DNA of 64,000 nt from Pseudomonas sp. NC02. Its GTDB lineage: Bacteria > Pseudomonadota > Gammaproteobacteria > Pseudomonadales > Pseudomonadaceae. The first letter of the stretch is position 1, and the number at the start of each line of letters is the position of its first letter. Of the stretch, positions 1 to 7,416 are shown piece by piece. A program made the translations under genes and the position numbers. The notes under the pieces were generated by a model, which did no database searches, was not told the DNA's origin, and was given only the letters and a program-made list of their open reading frames with translations. The stretch covers positions 2,852,001 through 2,916,000 of the forward strand of contig NZ_CP025624.1 of the NCBI RefSeq assembly GCF_002874965.1. The letters are read 5' to 3'.

Positions 1-43
1 GTGCCAGTACGGTGAAGAAAAACAGATCCTGCCAGTCGAACAT
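1..43 (-). CDS. LysR-type regulator, N-terminal fragment (runs off left edge)
   Basis: Only 14 codons lie in the window, reading MFDWQDLFFFTVLA from an ATG at 43 on the minus strand. This opening resembles the start of many LysR-type regulators, just before the helix-turn-helix. It is divergent from the oxidoreductase that starts at 146, a common layout for a LysR gene and its target. The family call rests on few residues and is tentative. Confidence 0.5.
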   Translation of the reverse strand, partial: MFDWQDLFFFTVLA

Positions 44-145
44 CGGGTTATTTCCGCACGGAGGTTGGGAGGTATTGGGGAATTCTCGTACAGAGTAGCG
101 CCTTTTACCATGGCGCATTCCCACTGCAAACGGAGTTGTCTCGCG

Positions 146-1144
146 ATGAAAGCCCTCACCCTTGAAACCTACGGCGGCCCGGAAGTTGTTCAACTGCGCC
201 ACGATGTCCCTACACCTCAGGTGACACCCGGCCATGTGCTGGTCAAGGTGGCCTGCGCCGGGATCAATTTCATGGATGTGCACACCCGCCAGGGCAAATA
301 CGCCAGCTCGGTGACCTACCCGGTTAGGCTGCCGTGCACCTTGGGCATGGAAGGGGCCGGTGTGGTGGTGGCGGTGGGCGAGGGCGTGAGCCATCTGGCG
401 CCGGGTGATCGAGTGGCCTGGTGCATTTCATGGGGCGCGTTCGCCGAATACGCCAGCGTACCCGCCGCGCGAGTGGCGCAGATTCCCAATGCGATCGGCT
501 TCGATCAGGCGGCTGCGGCGATGTTCCAGGGCTGCACGGCTCACTACCTGATTGAAGATGTTGCGCGGTTGCAGGCGGGCAACAGCTGCCTGATCCATGC
601 CGCGTCCGGCAGCATCGGCCAGTTGCTGGTGCAAATGGCCCGGCGACTCGGTGCCACGGTATTCACCACCGGCAGCAGCGTCGAAAAGTGCGCGATTGCC
701 CTTGAGCGTGGCGCGGATCAGGCCTGGCAATACGACGGGTTTGCCGAGCGAGTCTTGCAGGTAACGCAGGGGCGGGGTGTGGACGTGGTGTTCGATTCGG
801 TGGGTAAGGCCACCTTGCGTGAAAGCTTCAAGGCCTGTCGTACGCGGGGGCTGATCGTCAATTACGGCAACGTCTCCGGTTCGATCACTGACCTCGATCC
901 GATGGAGTTGGGGGAGGCCGGTTCACTGTTCCTGACTCGCCCACGGCTCAACGACCACATGGCTGACGGGCCTACGGTGCAGAGGCGTGCCAATGCGGTG
1001 TTCGCGGCGATACTTGAAGGTTCGCTGACGGTGGATATCGAAGGGCATTACGCCCTGGAAGAGGTGCAGCAGGTGCACGCGAGGATTGAGGCACGGCAGC
1101 AGATTGGCAAGGCGGTGGTGTGGCTGGACCGTGAACTTCACTAA
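146..1144 (+). CDS. Quinone oxidoreductase-like MDR-family protein
   Basis: A 332-residue cytosolic NAD(P)H-dependent reductase of the zinc-free quinone oxidoreductase branch of the medium-chain dehydrogenase superfamily. Visible marks are NFMD near residue 41, GMEGAGVV near 68 and the nucleotide-binding HAASGSIGQ near 151. The structural zinc cysteines of alcohol dehydrogenases are absent. The start at 146 is chosen because GGAG lies about 10 bases upstream and the protein then opens MKALTLETYGGPE, normal for the family; an upstream TTG at 65 would add 27 unrelated residues. The substrate is unknown. A divergent LysR gene at the window edge may control it. Confidence 0.85.
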   Translation: MKALTLETYGGPEVVQLRHDVPTPQVTPGHVLVKVACAGINFMDVHTRQGKYASSVTYPVRLPCTLGMEGAGVVVAVGEGVSHLAPGDRVAWCISWGAFAEYASVPAARVAQIPNAIGFDQAAAAMFQGCTAHYLIEDVARLQAGNSCLIHAASGSIGQLLVQMARRLGATVFTTGSSVEKCAIALERGADQAWQYDGFAERVLQVTQGRGVDVVFDSVGKATLRESFKACRTRGLIVNYGNVSGSITDLDPMELGEAGSLFLTRPRLNDHMADGPTVQRRANAVFAAILEGSLTVDIEGHYALEEVQQVHARIEARQQIGKAVVWLDRELH

Positions 1145-1160
1145 TGGCCAGAGAGCTTGT

Positions 1161-1290
1161 GTGGCGAGGGAGCTTGCTCCCGCTGGGCTGCGAAGCGGCC
1201 CCAACACCTGCCAATGGGGTCTTCCTGGAGAAACGCGGTGAGTTCATTGGGGCTGCTGCGCAGCCCAGCGGGAGCAAGCTCCCTCGCCAC
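1161..1290. repeat. REP doublet (inverted pair, GGGAGCTTGCTCCC type)
   Basis: Two perfect 32-bp inverted arms (1161-1192 and 1259-1290), each holding GAGGGAGCTTGCTCCCGC, are separated by 66 bp. This is the architecture of a REPIN. The same arm type recurs at 9979-10108. It lies in the gap after the oxidoreductase gene. Confidence 0.85.
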
Positions 1291-1330
1291 AGGGGTCGTG
1301 GCGCTTGTGAGGATCAGTTAACAGCAGGCG

Positions 1331-1357
1331 AAAAAAAGCCGGCTGATCAGGCCGGCT
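1331..1357 (-). terminator. Rho-independent terminator of the repeat-protein gene
   Basis: On the minus strand an AGCCGGC stem, short loop and complementary arm are followed by seven T residues. It lies about 27 bp past the stop of the gene at 1384-1731. Confidence 0.8.
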
Positions 1358-1383
1358 GGGGGGTGAACCGCGAACCACAGTCG

Positions 1384-1731
1384 TTACGCGCGGTTTTCCA
1401 TCAGGCGGTCTGCACCACCTTCAGCCACACGGTTTTCTTGAAGACGGTCAGCACCACCTTCAGCTACACGGTTGCCCTGGAGACGTTCAGCGCCACCTTC
1501 AGCAACACGACGTTCCAGCAGGCGATCAGAACCACCTTCAGCAACACGACGTTCCAGCAGGCGATCAGACCCGCCTTCAGCAACACGACGTTCCAGCATA
1601 CGGTCAGACCCACCCTCAGCCACGCGGCTGTCCATCAGGCGATCCGCGCCGCCTTCAGCGAGGGCAGGTTGGGTAAAGGCGCTTACAGCAAGTACCGAGA
1701 AAGCGAGGCTAAGCAAGAGTTGGCGTTTCAT
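1384..1731 (-). CDS. Secreted protein of seven 13-residue tandem repeats
   Basis: A 115-residue protein with no enzyme motif. Residues 1-24/25 form a Sec signal peptide with a likely A-L-A cleavage site. The entire mature part is seven head-to-tail 13-residue units of the form AEGGSDRLLERRV (24 + 7 x 13 = 115), so no other domain exists. Units 2-4 are almost identical, units 1 and 5-7 are more diverged, and unit 7 ends NRA. The repeats are Gly/Glu/Arg rich and charge-alternating, and probably disordered or coiled. It is monocistronic with its own terminator. I recall similar small AEGG-repeat proteins in pseudomonads but cannot name a function. Confidence 0.8.
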   Translation of the reverse strand: MKRQLLLSLAFSVLAVSAFTQPALAEGGADRLMDSRVAEGGSDRMLERRVAEGGSDRLLERRVAEGGSDRLLERRVAEGGAERLQGNRVAEGGADRLQENRVAEGGADRLMENRA

Positions 1732-1868
1732 GAGGGTGTGCTCCGGGAAAGTCGTTGGTTGGTATGGATGCGATGTTACGCGGCAGATTTTTTAAGAGAA
1801 CTTCATTGGGCTGATGGTGACTATCGACGCCAGCGATGGCCCGTTTTCCCGGGCCATCGCGTCGCTCA

Positions 1869-2591
1869 TCACGGCATTTCTGGCAGTTCCCGAGGGCGCA
1901 GGTCGAACACCAGCACCTCGGCGTCCTCCCCATGGCTCAGGTGAATCTCCCGCTCATCGCGCACTCGGGCGCCGTCGCCTTCGTGCAAGCGCTGGCCATT
2001 GACTTCAACGCTGCCCCGCGCCACATGGATGTAGGCGTAGCGTTCCGGGGCCAGCGGCAGGCTGGCGGTTTCAAAGCCGTTGAACAGCCCGGCATACACC
2101 CGCGCGTCCTGGCGCACGCCGAGGGAGCCGTCGGTGCCTTCCGGCGAGATGATCAACTGCAACCGGCCGCGTTTCTGCGCCTCGGTGAAGTGCTCCTGCT
2201 GATAGCGCGGTTCGGCGCCCGCCACATCCGGCACGATCCAGATTTGCAGGAAGTGCACGCCCTGGGTGTGGCTGTGGTTGAACTCGCTGTGGGCCACGCC
2301 GCTGCCGGCGCTCATCAGTTGCACATCGCCGGGGCGAATCACCGAACCGGTGCCCAGGGTGTCCTTGTGTTCCAGGGCGCCTTCGAGCACATAGGAGAAA
2401 ATCTCCATGTCGCGGTGCGGGTGTTGGCCGAAGCCCTTGCCGGCGGCAACCCGGTCATCGTTGATCACCAGCAGGTCGGAAAAACCCTGTTCTTTGGGAT
2501 TCCAGTAGTTGGCGAACGAGAAGGTGTGGAACGACTTCAACCAACCGTGATTGGCGGCGCCGCGTTCCGAGGCTTTGCGAAGGGTCAGCAT
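1869..2591 (-). CDS. Pirin family protein (quercetinase-like cupin)
   Basis: A 240-residue bicupin of the pirin/YhhW family; some members cleave quercetin with a metal-bound oxygenase site. The likely metal ligands are visible in the N-terminal cupin: H57 and H59 in GQHPHRDME, then H101 and E103 in GVAHSEFNHS. The length fits YhhW-type pirins. An AraC-type gene follows upstream on the same strand but is separated by an 83-bp gap. The physiological substrate cannot be told from sequence. Confidence 0.88.
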   Translation of the reverse strand: MLTLRKASERGAANHGWLKSFHTFSFANYWNPKEQGFSDLLVINDDRVAAGKGFGQHPHRDMEIFSYVLEGALEHKDTLGTGSVIRPGDVQLMSAGSGVAHSEFNHSHTQGVHFLQIWIVPDVAGAEPRYQQEHFTEAQKRGRLQLIISPEGTDGSLGVRQDARVYAGLFNGFETASLPLAPERYAYIHVARGSVEVNGQRLHEGDGARVRDEREIHLSHGEDAEVLVFDLRPRELPEMP

Positions 2592-2674
2592 GGGGTGTTC
2601 TCCTCAAGGGAAGCCTGGCTGCGAGATGCAGGGCTTCGGTGTGAGGAGAAGATTACTGGTTAACGATAGGTTGA

Positions 2675-3106
2675 TTAAGAAGCTGAAATCGGAATGACTG
2701 TCTCTTTTAGATTGACGATCGCCAGCTGTGCCGTCCGCAGATGATGGCGGTAGCGCAGCTGAAGTTTGCGCCAGGCCATCGGGTTCACGCCTTCGCTGCG
2801 GCTGAACAGGTGACAGAAGTGCGCCTGGTCGCAGAACCCGCATTCCTGGCTGATCTGCGTCAGGCTCAGGGCGGATCCGGTGATCAGCACCTTGGCCTGC
2901 TTGATGCGTTGCTGGCGAATCCATTCCTGGGGCGATACACCGGTGGTGCGCTTGAAGGCCCTGGAGAAATGGCTGCGGGACAGCTCACAGGCGCGAGCCA
3001 GTTCCGTCACCTCCAGGGGGCCAGCAAGATTGGCGAGGATCAATTGCTTGACCCTCTGTTCCCGCTCTGAACACAGGGTCCCGGTTGCAGCTGCTGGTTG
3101 AGCCAT
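2675..3106 (-). CDS. Short AraC-type regulator (DNA-binding domain only)
   Basis: A 143-residue protein that is nearly all AraC/XylS DNA-binding domain. It has two helix-turn-helix units; the second is marked by LTQISQECGFCDQAHFCHLF and the PMAWRK segment. There is no room for a ligand-binding N-terminal domain. The ATG at 3106 gives the compact form, while an upstream in-frame ATG at 3292 would add 62 residues of non-domain sequence overlapping the divergent gene. It lies between pirin and the divergent monooxygenase operon at 3277 and could regulate either. Confidence 0.82.
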   Translation of the reverse strand: MAQPAAATGTLCSEREQRVKQLILANLAGPLEVTELARACELSRSHFSRAFKRTTGVSPQEWIRQQRIKQAKVLITGSALSLTQISQECGFCDQAHFCHLFSRSEGVNPMAWRKLQLRYRHHLRTAQLAIVNLKETVIPISAS

Positions 3107-3276
3107 GATCGCTATCCGTGGTCGATGGGCGCTTGTTTTCACACACCTTACCGGTGAATGAATCCCCAGTGTAGACCGCTGCAAGCATCTGTTGAACTGA
3201 GCACATGCATGCAATTTTTCTGGATCGGGCCGTCGCACACTAGCGCGAACGTTCAAGCATCCAGGGGAAGGGCACG

Positions 3277-3867
3277 ATGGACTCAACAGCACAAGGCGGG
3301 CCGGACGAGGTCGTGACCCTGGTGGTCAAGCACCGCATAAAACCCGGGCTTGAAGCCGACTACGAAGCCTGGCTGCGACGCATTGTGCGTATTGCCGGTG
3401 AGCGTCCCGGCCACCTCGGCGTTGACGTGGTGCGCAGCAAGCAGGGCGGCCTTGCGCTGTTCACCTGCGTGCTGCGTTATCGCTCCACCGAAGACCTGGA
3501 GCGCTGGCTCGATTCGCCGCAGCGCCTGGAGCTGATCAACCAAGCCGCACCGATGCTGGCCGACGGCGACCAGACCGAAGTCGGCGCGGTCAACGAGTTC
3601 TGGTTCTCGCCCCTGGCCGATGCTGCCGCCAAGCCGCCGCGCTGGAAACAGGCAGTGGTCACGCTGCTGGTGATCCTGCCGCTGACGTTGCTGGTGCCGA
3701 TCATCTGGGGCCCGGTACTGCGGCTGCACCCGTTCCTGTCCAACTACATCGTCGCCACCTTCCTGGTCACCCTGACCATCGTTGTACTGGTGGTTTACCT
3801 GCTGATGCCGGCGGCCACCCGCCTGTTCGCGCCCTGGCTTGAAGCCTCTGTAAAGGAAACCCTATGA
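3277..3867 (+). CDS. ABM-domain membrane protein (antibiotic biosynthesis monooxygenase-like)
   Basis: A 196-residue protein with an N-terminal ABM ferredoxin-like domain (about residues 10-105, opening VTLVVKHRIKPG) and two C-terminal membrane helices (about 125-144 and 157-176). ABM domains often act on polycyclic or quinone substrates or as small oxygenases, but membrane-anchored ABM proteins of this type are poorly characterised. Its stop overlaps the start of the amidohydrolase by 4 bp (ATGA), so the two are translationally coupled and probably act on related substrates. Confidence 0.8.
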   Translation: MDSTAQGGPDEVVTLVVKHRIKPGLEADYEAWLRRIVRIAGERPGHLGVDVVRSKQGGLALFTCVLRYRSTEDLERWLDSPQRLELINQAAPMLADGDQTEVGAVNEFWFSPLADAAAKPPRWKQAVVTLLVILPLTLLVPIIWGPVLRLHPFLSNYIVATFLVTLTIVVLVVYLLMPAATRLFAPWLEASVKETL

Positions 3868-5702
3868 ACGCCGACCTGATTCTGTTCAATGGCCAGTTCC
3901 ACACCGTGGACCGTGAAAATCCCCGCGCCACGGCAGTTGCGATCCACCAGGGACGCTTCGTCGCGGTGGGCACCGACGGTGAAGCCATGGCCCTGCGCGG
4001 CAGTGGTACCCAGGTCATCGACCTCAAGGGTCGCACCGTCATCCCTGGCCTCAACGACTCGCACCTGCACCTGATCCGTGGCGGCCTGAACTACAACCTC
4101 GAACTGCGCTGGGAAGGCGTGCCGTCACTGGCCGATGCCCTGCGCATGCTCAAGGATCAGGCTGACCGCACGCCCACGCCGCAGTGGGTGAGGGTGGTAG
4201 GCGGCTGGAACGAATTCCAGTTCGCTGAAAAGCGCATGCCCACCCTCGACGAACTCAACCAGGCCGCCCCCGACACGCCGGTGTTCGTGCTGCACCTGTA
4301 TGACCGCGCCTTGCTCAACCGTGCCGCCCTGCGGGTGGCCGGCTACACCAAGGACACGCCGAACCCGCCCGGCGGCGAGATCGTGCGCGACCATAACGGC
4401 AACCCCACCGGCATGCTGGTGGCGCGGCCCAACGCGATGATTCTCTACGCGACCCTGGCCAAGGGCCCGAAACTGCCCCTGGAATACCAGGTGAATTCCA
4501 CCCGCCAGTTCATGCGCGAACTCAACCGCCTGGGCCTGACCAGTGCCATCGACGCCGGCGGTGGTTTCCAGAACTATCCCGACGATTACGCCGTGATCGA
4601 ACAGTTGGCCAAGGACCAGCAACTGACCGTGCGCATCGCGTACAACCTGTTCACCCAGAAGCCCAAGGAAGAACTCAGCGACTTCAAGAACTGGACCGGC
4701 AGCGTGACCCTGCATCAGGGCGACGACTACCTGCGCCACAACGGCGCCGGCGAAATGCTGGTGTTCTCGGCGGCCGACTTCGAAGACTTCCTCGAACCAC
4801 GCCCAGACCTGCCGCTGACCATGGAGCAGGAACTGGAGCCGGTGGTGCGCCACCTGGTGGAACAGCGCTGGCCGTTCCGCCTGCACGCCACCTACAACGA
4901 GTCGATCTCGCGGATGCTCGACGTGTTCGAGAAGGTCAACCGCGACATCCCGTTCAACGGCTTGCCATGGTTCTTCGACCACGCCGAAACCATCACCCCG
5001 CAGAACATCGAGCGCGTGCGGGCGCTGGGCGGCGGCATCGCGATCCAGGACCGCATGGCGTTCCAGGGTGAGTACTTTGTGGAGCGCTACGGCGCCAAGG
5101 CCGCCGAGGCCACGCCGCCGATCAAACGCATGCTCGCCGAAGGCGTGCCGGTGGGCGCAGGCACCGACGCCACCCGGGTGTCGAGCTACAACCCCTGGAC
5201 CTCGCTGTACTGGATGGTCAGCGGCCGCACCGTCGGCGGGCTGGAACTGCACGCCGAGGGGCTGCCCCGGCTGACGGCCCTGGAACTGTTCACCCACGGC
5301 AGCGCCTGGTTCTCCTCCGAGCAGGGCAAGAAGGGCCAGATCAAGGTCGGCCAACTGGCGGACGTGGCGGCACTGTCGGCGGACTTCTTCAGTGTCGACG
5401 AGGAAGCCATCAAGTGGATCGAATCGGTACTCACCGTGGTCGGCGGCAAGGTGGTCTACGGCGCCGGCGACTTTGAAGATTTCGCACCACCCAGCGTGCC
5501 GGTGCTGCCGGACTGGTCGCCGGTGGTCAAGGTACCGGGCCACTGGCGCCCGGCGTCAGCGCTGCAAGCCCAGGTGCACCAATGCAGCGGCCCCTGTGGC
5601 GTGCATGCCCATAGCCATGAACGGGCGCGTCTCTCGAACGTGCCGGTCAGCGACTTCCAGGGTTTCTGGGGCGCGTTTGGCTGCTCGTGTTTTGCCTTCT
5701 GA
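3864..5702 (+). CDS. Amidohydrolase, YtcJ-like
   Basis: A 612-residue metal-dependent hydrolase of the amidohydrolase superfamily (YtcJ branch). The N-terminal beta-sandwich leads into the HxH metal motif NDSHLHL (H67, H69). A late GTDATR supplies the usual TIM-barrel aspartate. No signal peptide is seen, so it should be cytosolic. It sits in an operon with the ABM protein (4-bp overlap) and, 25 bp downstream, a YcaC-like hydrolase, suggesting a short catabolic pathway for an amide or cyclic compound. The extended C-terminus (after about residue 550) is rich in His/Cys and not typical of the core fold. Confidence 0.88.
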   Translation: MNADLILFNGQFHTVDRENPRATAVAIHQGRFVAVGTDGEAMALRGSGTQVIDLKGRTVIPGLNDSHLHLIRGGLNYNLELRWEGVPSLADALRMLKDQADRTPTPQWVRVVGGWNEFQFAEKRMPTLDELNQAAPDTPVFVLHLYDRALLNRAALRVAGYTKDTPNPPGGEIVRDHNGNPTGMLVARPNAMILYATLAKGPKLPLEYQVNSTRQFMRELNRLGLTSAIDAGGGFQNYPDDYAVIEQLAKDQQLTVRIAYNLFTQKPKEELSDFKNWTGSVTLHQGDDYLRHNGAGEMLVFSAADFEDFLEPRPDLPLTMEQELEPVVRHLVEQRWPFRLHATYNESISRMLDVFEKVNRDIPFNGLPWFFDHAETITPQNIERVRALGGGIAIQDRMAFQGEYFVERYGAKAAEATPPIKRMLAEGVPVGAGTDATRVSSYNPWTSLYWMVSGRTVGGLELHAEGLPRLTALELFTHGSAWFSSEQGKKGQIKVGQLADVAALSADFFSVDEEAIKWIESVLTVVGGKVVYGAGDFEDFAPPSVPVLPDWSPVVKVPGHWRPASALQAQVHQCSGPCGVHAHSHERARLSNVPVSDFQGFWGAFGCSCFAF

Positions 5703-5727
5703 ATCTAACCCCCAAAGGAGTGTTCCC

Positions 5728-6345
5728 ATGACTTACAAACGCCTGAACAAAGATGACGCCGTGGTGCTGCTGGTGGATCACCAGACCGGCCTGATTTCCC
5801 TGGTGCAGGACTTCTCGCCCAACGAGTTCAAGAACAACGTGCTGGCCCTGGCGGACCTGGCCAAGTTCTTCAAGCTGCCGACTATCCTCACCACCAGTTT
5901 CGAAAGCGGCCCCAACGGCCCGATGGTGCCGGAGCTGAAAGAACTGTTCCCGGACGCGCCGTACATCCCGCGCCCTGGCCAGATCAACGCGTGGGACAAC
6001 GAAGACTTCGTCAAGGCAGTGAAAGCCACCGGCCGCAAGCAACTGATCATTGCCGGGGTGGTGACCGACGTGTGCGTAACCTTCCCGACGCTGTCGGCCC
6101 TGGCTGAAGGGTTTGAAGTGTTTGTGGTGACCGATGCGTCGGGCACCTTCAATGAGACCGTGCAACAGGCGGCGTGGGCACGCATGACGGCGGCCGGTGC
6201 ACAGCTGGTGAACTGGTTCTCGGTGGCCTGCGAGCTGCAGGTGGACTGGCGCAACGACATGGAAGGCTTGGCGAATCTGCTGTCGCCGCGTATTCCCAAC
6301 TATCGCAATTTGATGAACAGCTACTCGGCGCTGACGGCCAAATAA
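5728..6345 (+). CDS. YcaC-like isochorismatase-fold hydrolase
   Basis: A 205-residue cysteine hydrolase. The catalytic Asp17 is in LLVDHQTG and the nucleophile Cys116 in GVVTDVCVTFP; the usual lysine position appears to be Arg (YIPRPGQ), which I recall as also true of YcaC. The ATG at 5728 is chosen because AAAGGAG precedes it by 7 bases; the open frame continues upstream inside the amidohydrolase gene and is not real there. It follows the amidohydrolase by 25 bp, so it is the third gene of that operon. YcaC proteins have no agreed physiological substrate. Confidence 0.9.
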   Translation: MTYKRLNKDDAVVLLVDHQTGLISLVQDFSPNEFKNNVLALADLAKFFKLPTILTTSFESGPNGPMVPELKELFPDAPYIPRPGQINAWDNEDFVKAVKATGRKQLIIAGVVTDVCVTFPTLSALAEGFEVFVVTDASGTFNETVQQAAWARMTAAGAQLVNWFSVACELQVDWRNDMEGLANLLSPRIPNYRNLMNSYSALTAK

Positions 6346-6371
6346 ACCGCTCTCTGATATGCAGGTAATCC

Positions 6372-6465
6372 AATGTGGGAGCGGGCTTGCTCGCGAAGGC
6401 GGTGTGCCAGTCAATACATGTACCGACTGACCCACCGCCTTCGCGAGCAAGCCCGCTCCCACATT
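6372..6465. repeat. REP doublet (GGGAGCGGGCTTGCTCGCGA type)
   Basis: Perfect 32-bp inverted arms (6372-6403 and 6434-6465) around a 30-bp centre. It lies in the gap between two co-directional genes and is the same family as the elements at 14614 and 16880. Confidence 0.88.
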
Positions 6466-6527
6466 TTGATTTGTGGTGTGGCGACTGACCGGTTATAAAA
6501 CAGCCCAGCGTCCACCGAGAAGCGACA

Positions 6528-7415
6528 ATGAACCCCTTCGAAGACATGCGCCTGTTTTGCCAGGTCATGGAATCCGGCAGTTTCACCGCTGCCGCCGAGC
6601 ATCTTGGCCTGTCCAAGCAATTTGTCAGCCGCCGCCTGATCCAGCTGGAAGAGCGCCTCGGCGTACGCCTGCTCAACCGCTCCACCCGCCGCCTGGACGT
6701 CACGCCGCTGGGCCAGAGTTACTACGAATCCGCCCTGCGCCTGCTCAGTGAAGTCGAGCAAGTGGAGCAGGGCATCGCCGGGCAAAACACCGAGCCCCGA
6801 GGCACCATTCGCCTGAGCGCGCCGTTGTCGTTTGCCATGGCGCACCTGGGTTGCCTGTTGCCGCTGTTCCTGCAACGCCACCCTCATGTCACCGTGGAAG
6901 TGGACCTCAGCGACCGCCCGGTAGACCTCATCAGCGAGGGCTACGACCTGGTGCTGCGCATCGGCACCCTCGAGGATTCGACCCTGATCGCCCGACGCAT
7001 CGCCAGTGTGCAGCGCGTCTACTGCGCCAGTCCCGACTACCTGGCCCGCCACGGCACGCCGCAGAGTCCCGATGACCTGGCCGATCACGCATGCCTGCCT
7101 TACGGCCATGGTCGCCAGGTCCAATGGCACTTCAAGGTCGATGGCAAACCCCATACCCGCAACGTCAGCGGGCGCATGCGGGTCAACAACGGTGAGCTGC
7201 TGCGGGATGCCGCCGTGGCCGGGTTGGGCATCACCTATCTACCCCATTTTATCGTTGCCCAAGCCTTGCAGGACGGCCGCCTGGTGACGCTGCTGGATGA
7301 CTGCGCGCCCGAACCCCTGACCCTTTCCGCCGTTTACCCCCAGCACCGCCAGAGCTCGCGCCCGGTGCAGGCGTTGATCGAGTTCCTACGTGAACGCCTG
7401 GCCGGCGGTTGTTGA
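6528..7415 (+). CDS. LysR-type transcriptional regulator
   Basis: A 295-residue LTTR. The helix-turn-helix occupies about residues 17-36 (GSFTAAAEHLGLSKQFVSRR) and the substrate-binding fold runs from about 90 to the end. It resembles the branch that opens MNPFEDMRLFCQVMESGSF. It follows the hydrolase operon across a REP doublet and converges with the TonB-receptor gene one base after its own stop. Targets could be the operon upstream or a divergent gene elsewhere. Confidence 0.9.
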   Translation: MNPFEDMRLFCQVMESGSFTAAAEHLGLSKQFVSRRLIQLEERLGVRLLNRSTRRLDVTPLGQSYYESALRLLSEVEQVEQGIAGQNTEPRGTIRLSAPLSFAMAHLGCLLPLFLQRHPHVTVEVDLSDRPVDLISEGYDLVLRIGTLEDSTLIARRIASVQRVYCASPDYLARHGTPQSPDDLADHACLPYGHGRQVQWHFKVDGKPHTRNVSGRMRVNNGELLRDAAVAGLGITYLPHFIVAQALQDGRLVTLLDDCAPEPLTLSAVYPQHRQSSRPVQALIEFLRERLAGGC

Positions 7416-7416
7416 A

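Noticed and set aside
1472..1795. Plus-strand repetitive Arg/Ser frame over the tandem-repeat gene
   Set aside because: The 39-bp repeat is open on both strands; only the minus frame has a signal peptide and a terminator.
2746..2757. GGCGGTAGCGCA, an ops-like sequence
   Set aside because: It differs at the last two positions that matter and lies inside the AraC coding region on the opposite strand.
4125..5543. Long minus-strand open frame opposite the amidohydrolase
   Set aside because: Antisense shadow of a well-supported gene; no recognisable domain.
6372..6465. REP hairpins as intrinsic terminators
   Set aside because: Stems are long but lack a following T-run; they are repeat-family members found at many places in the window.
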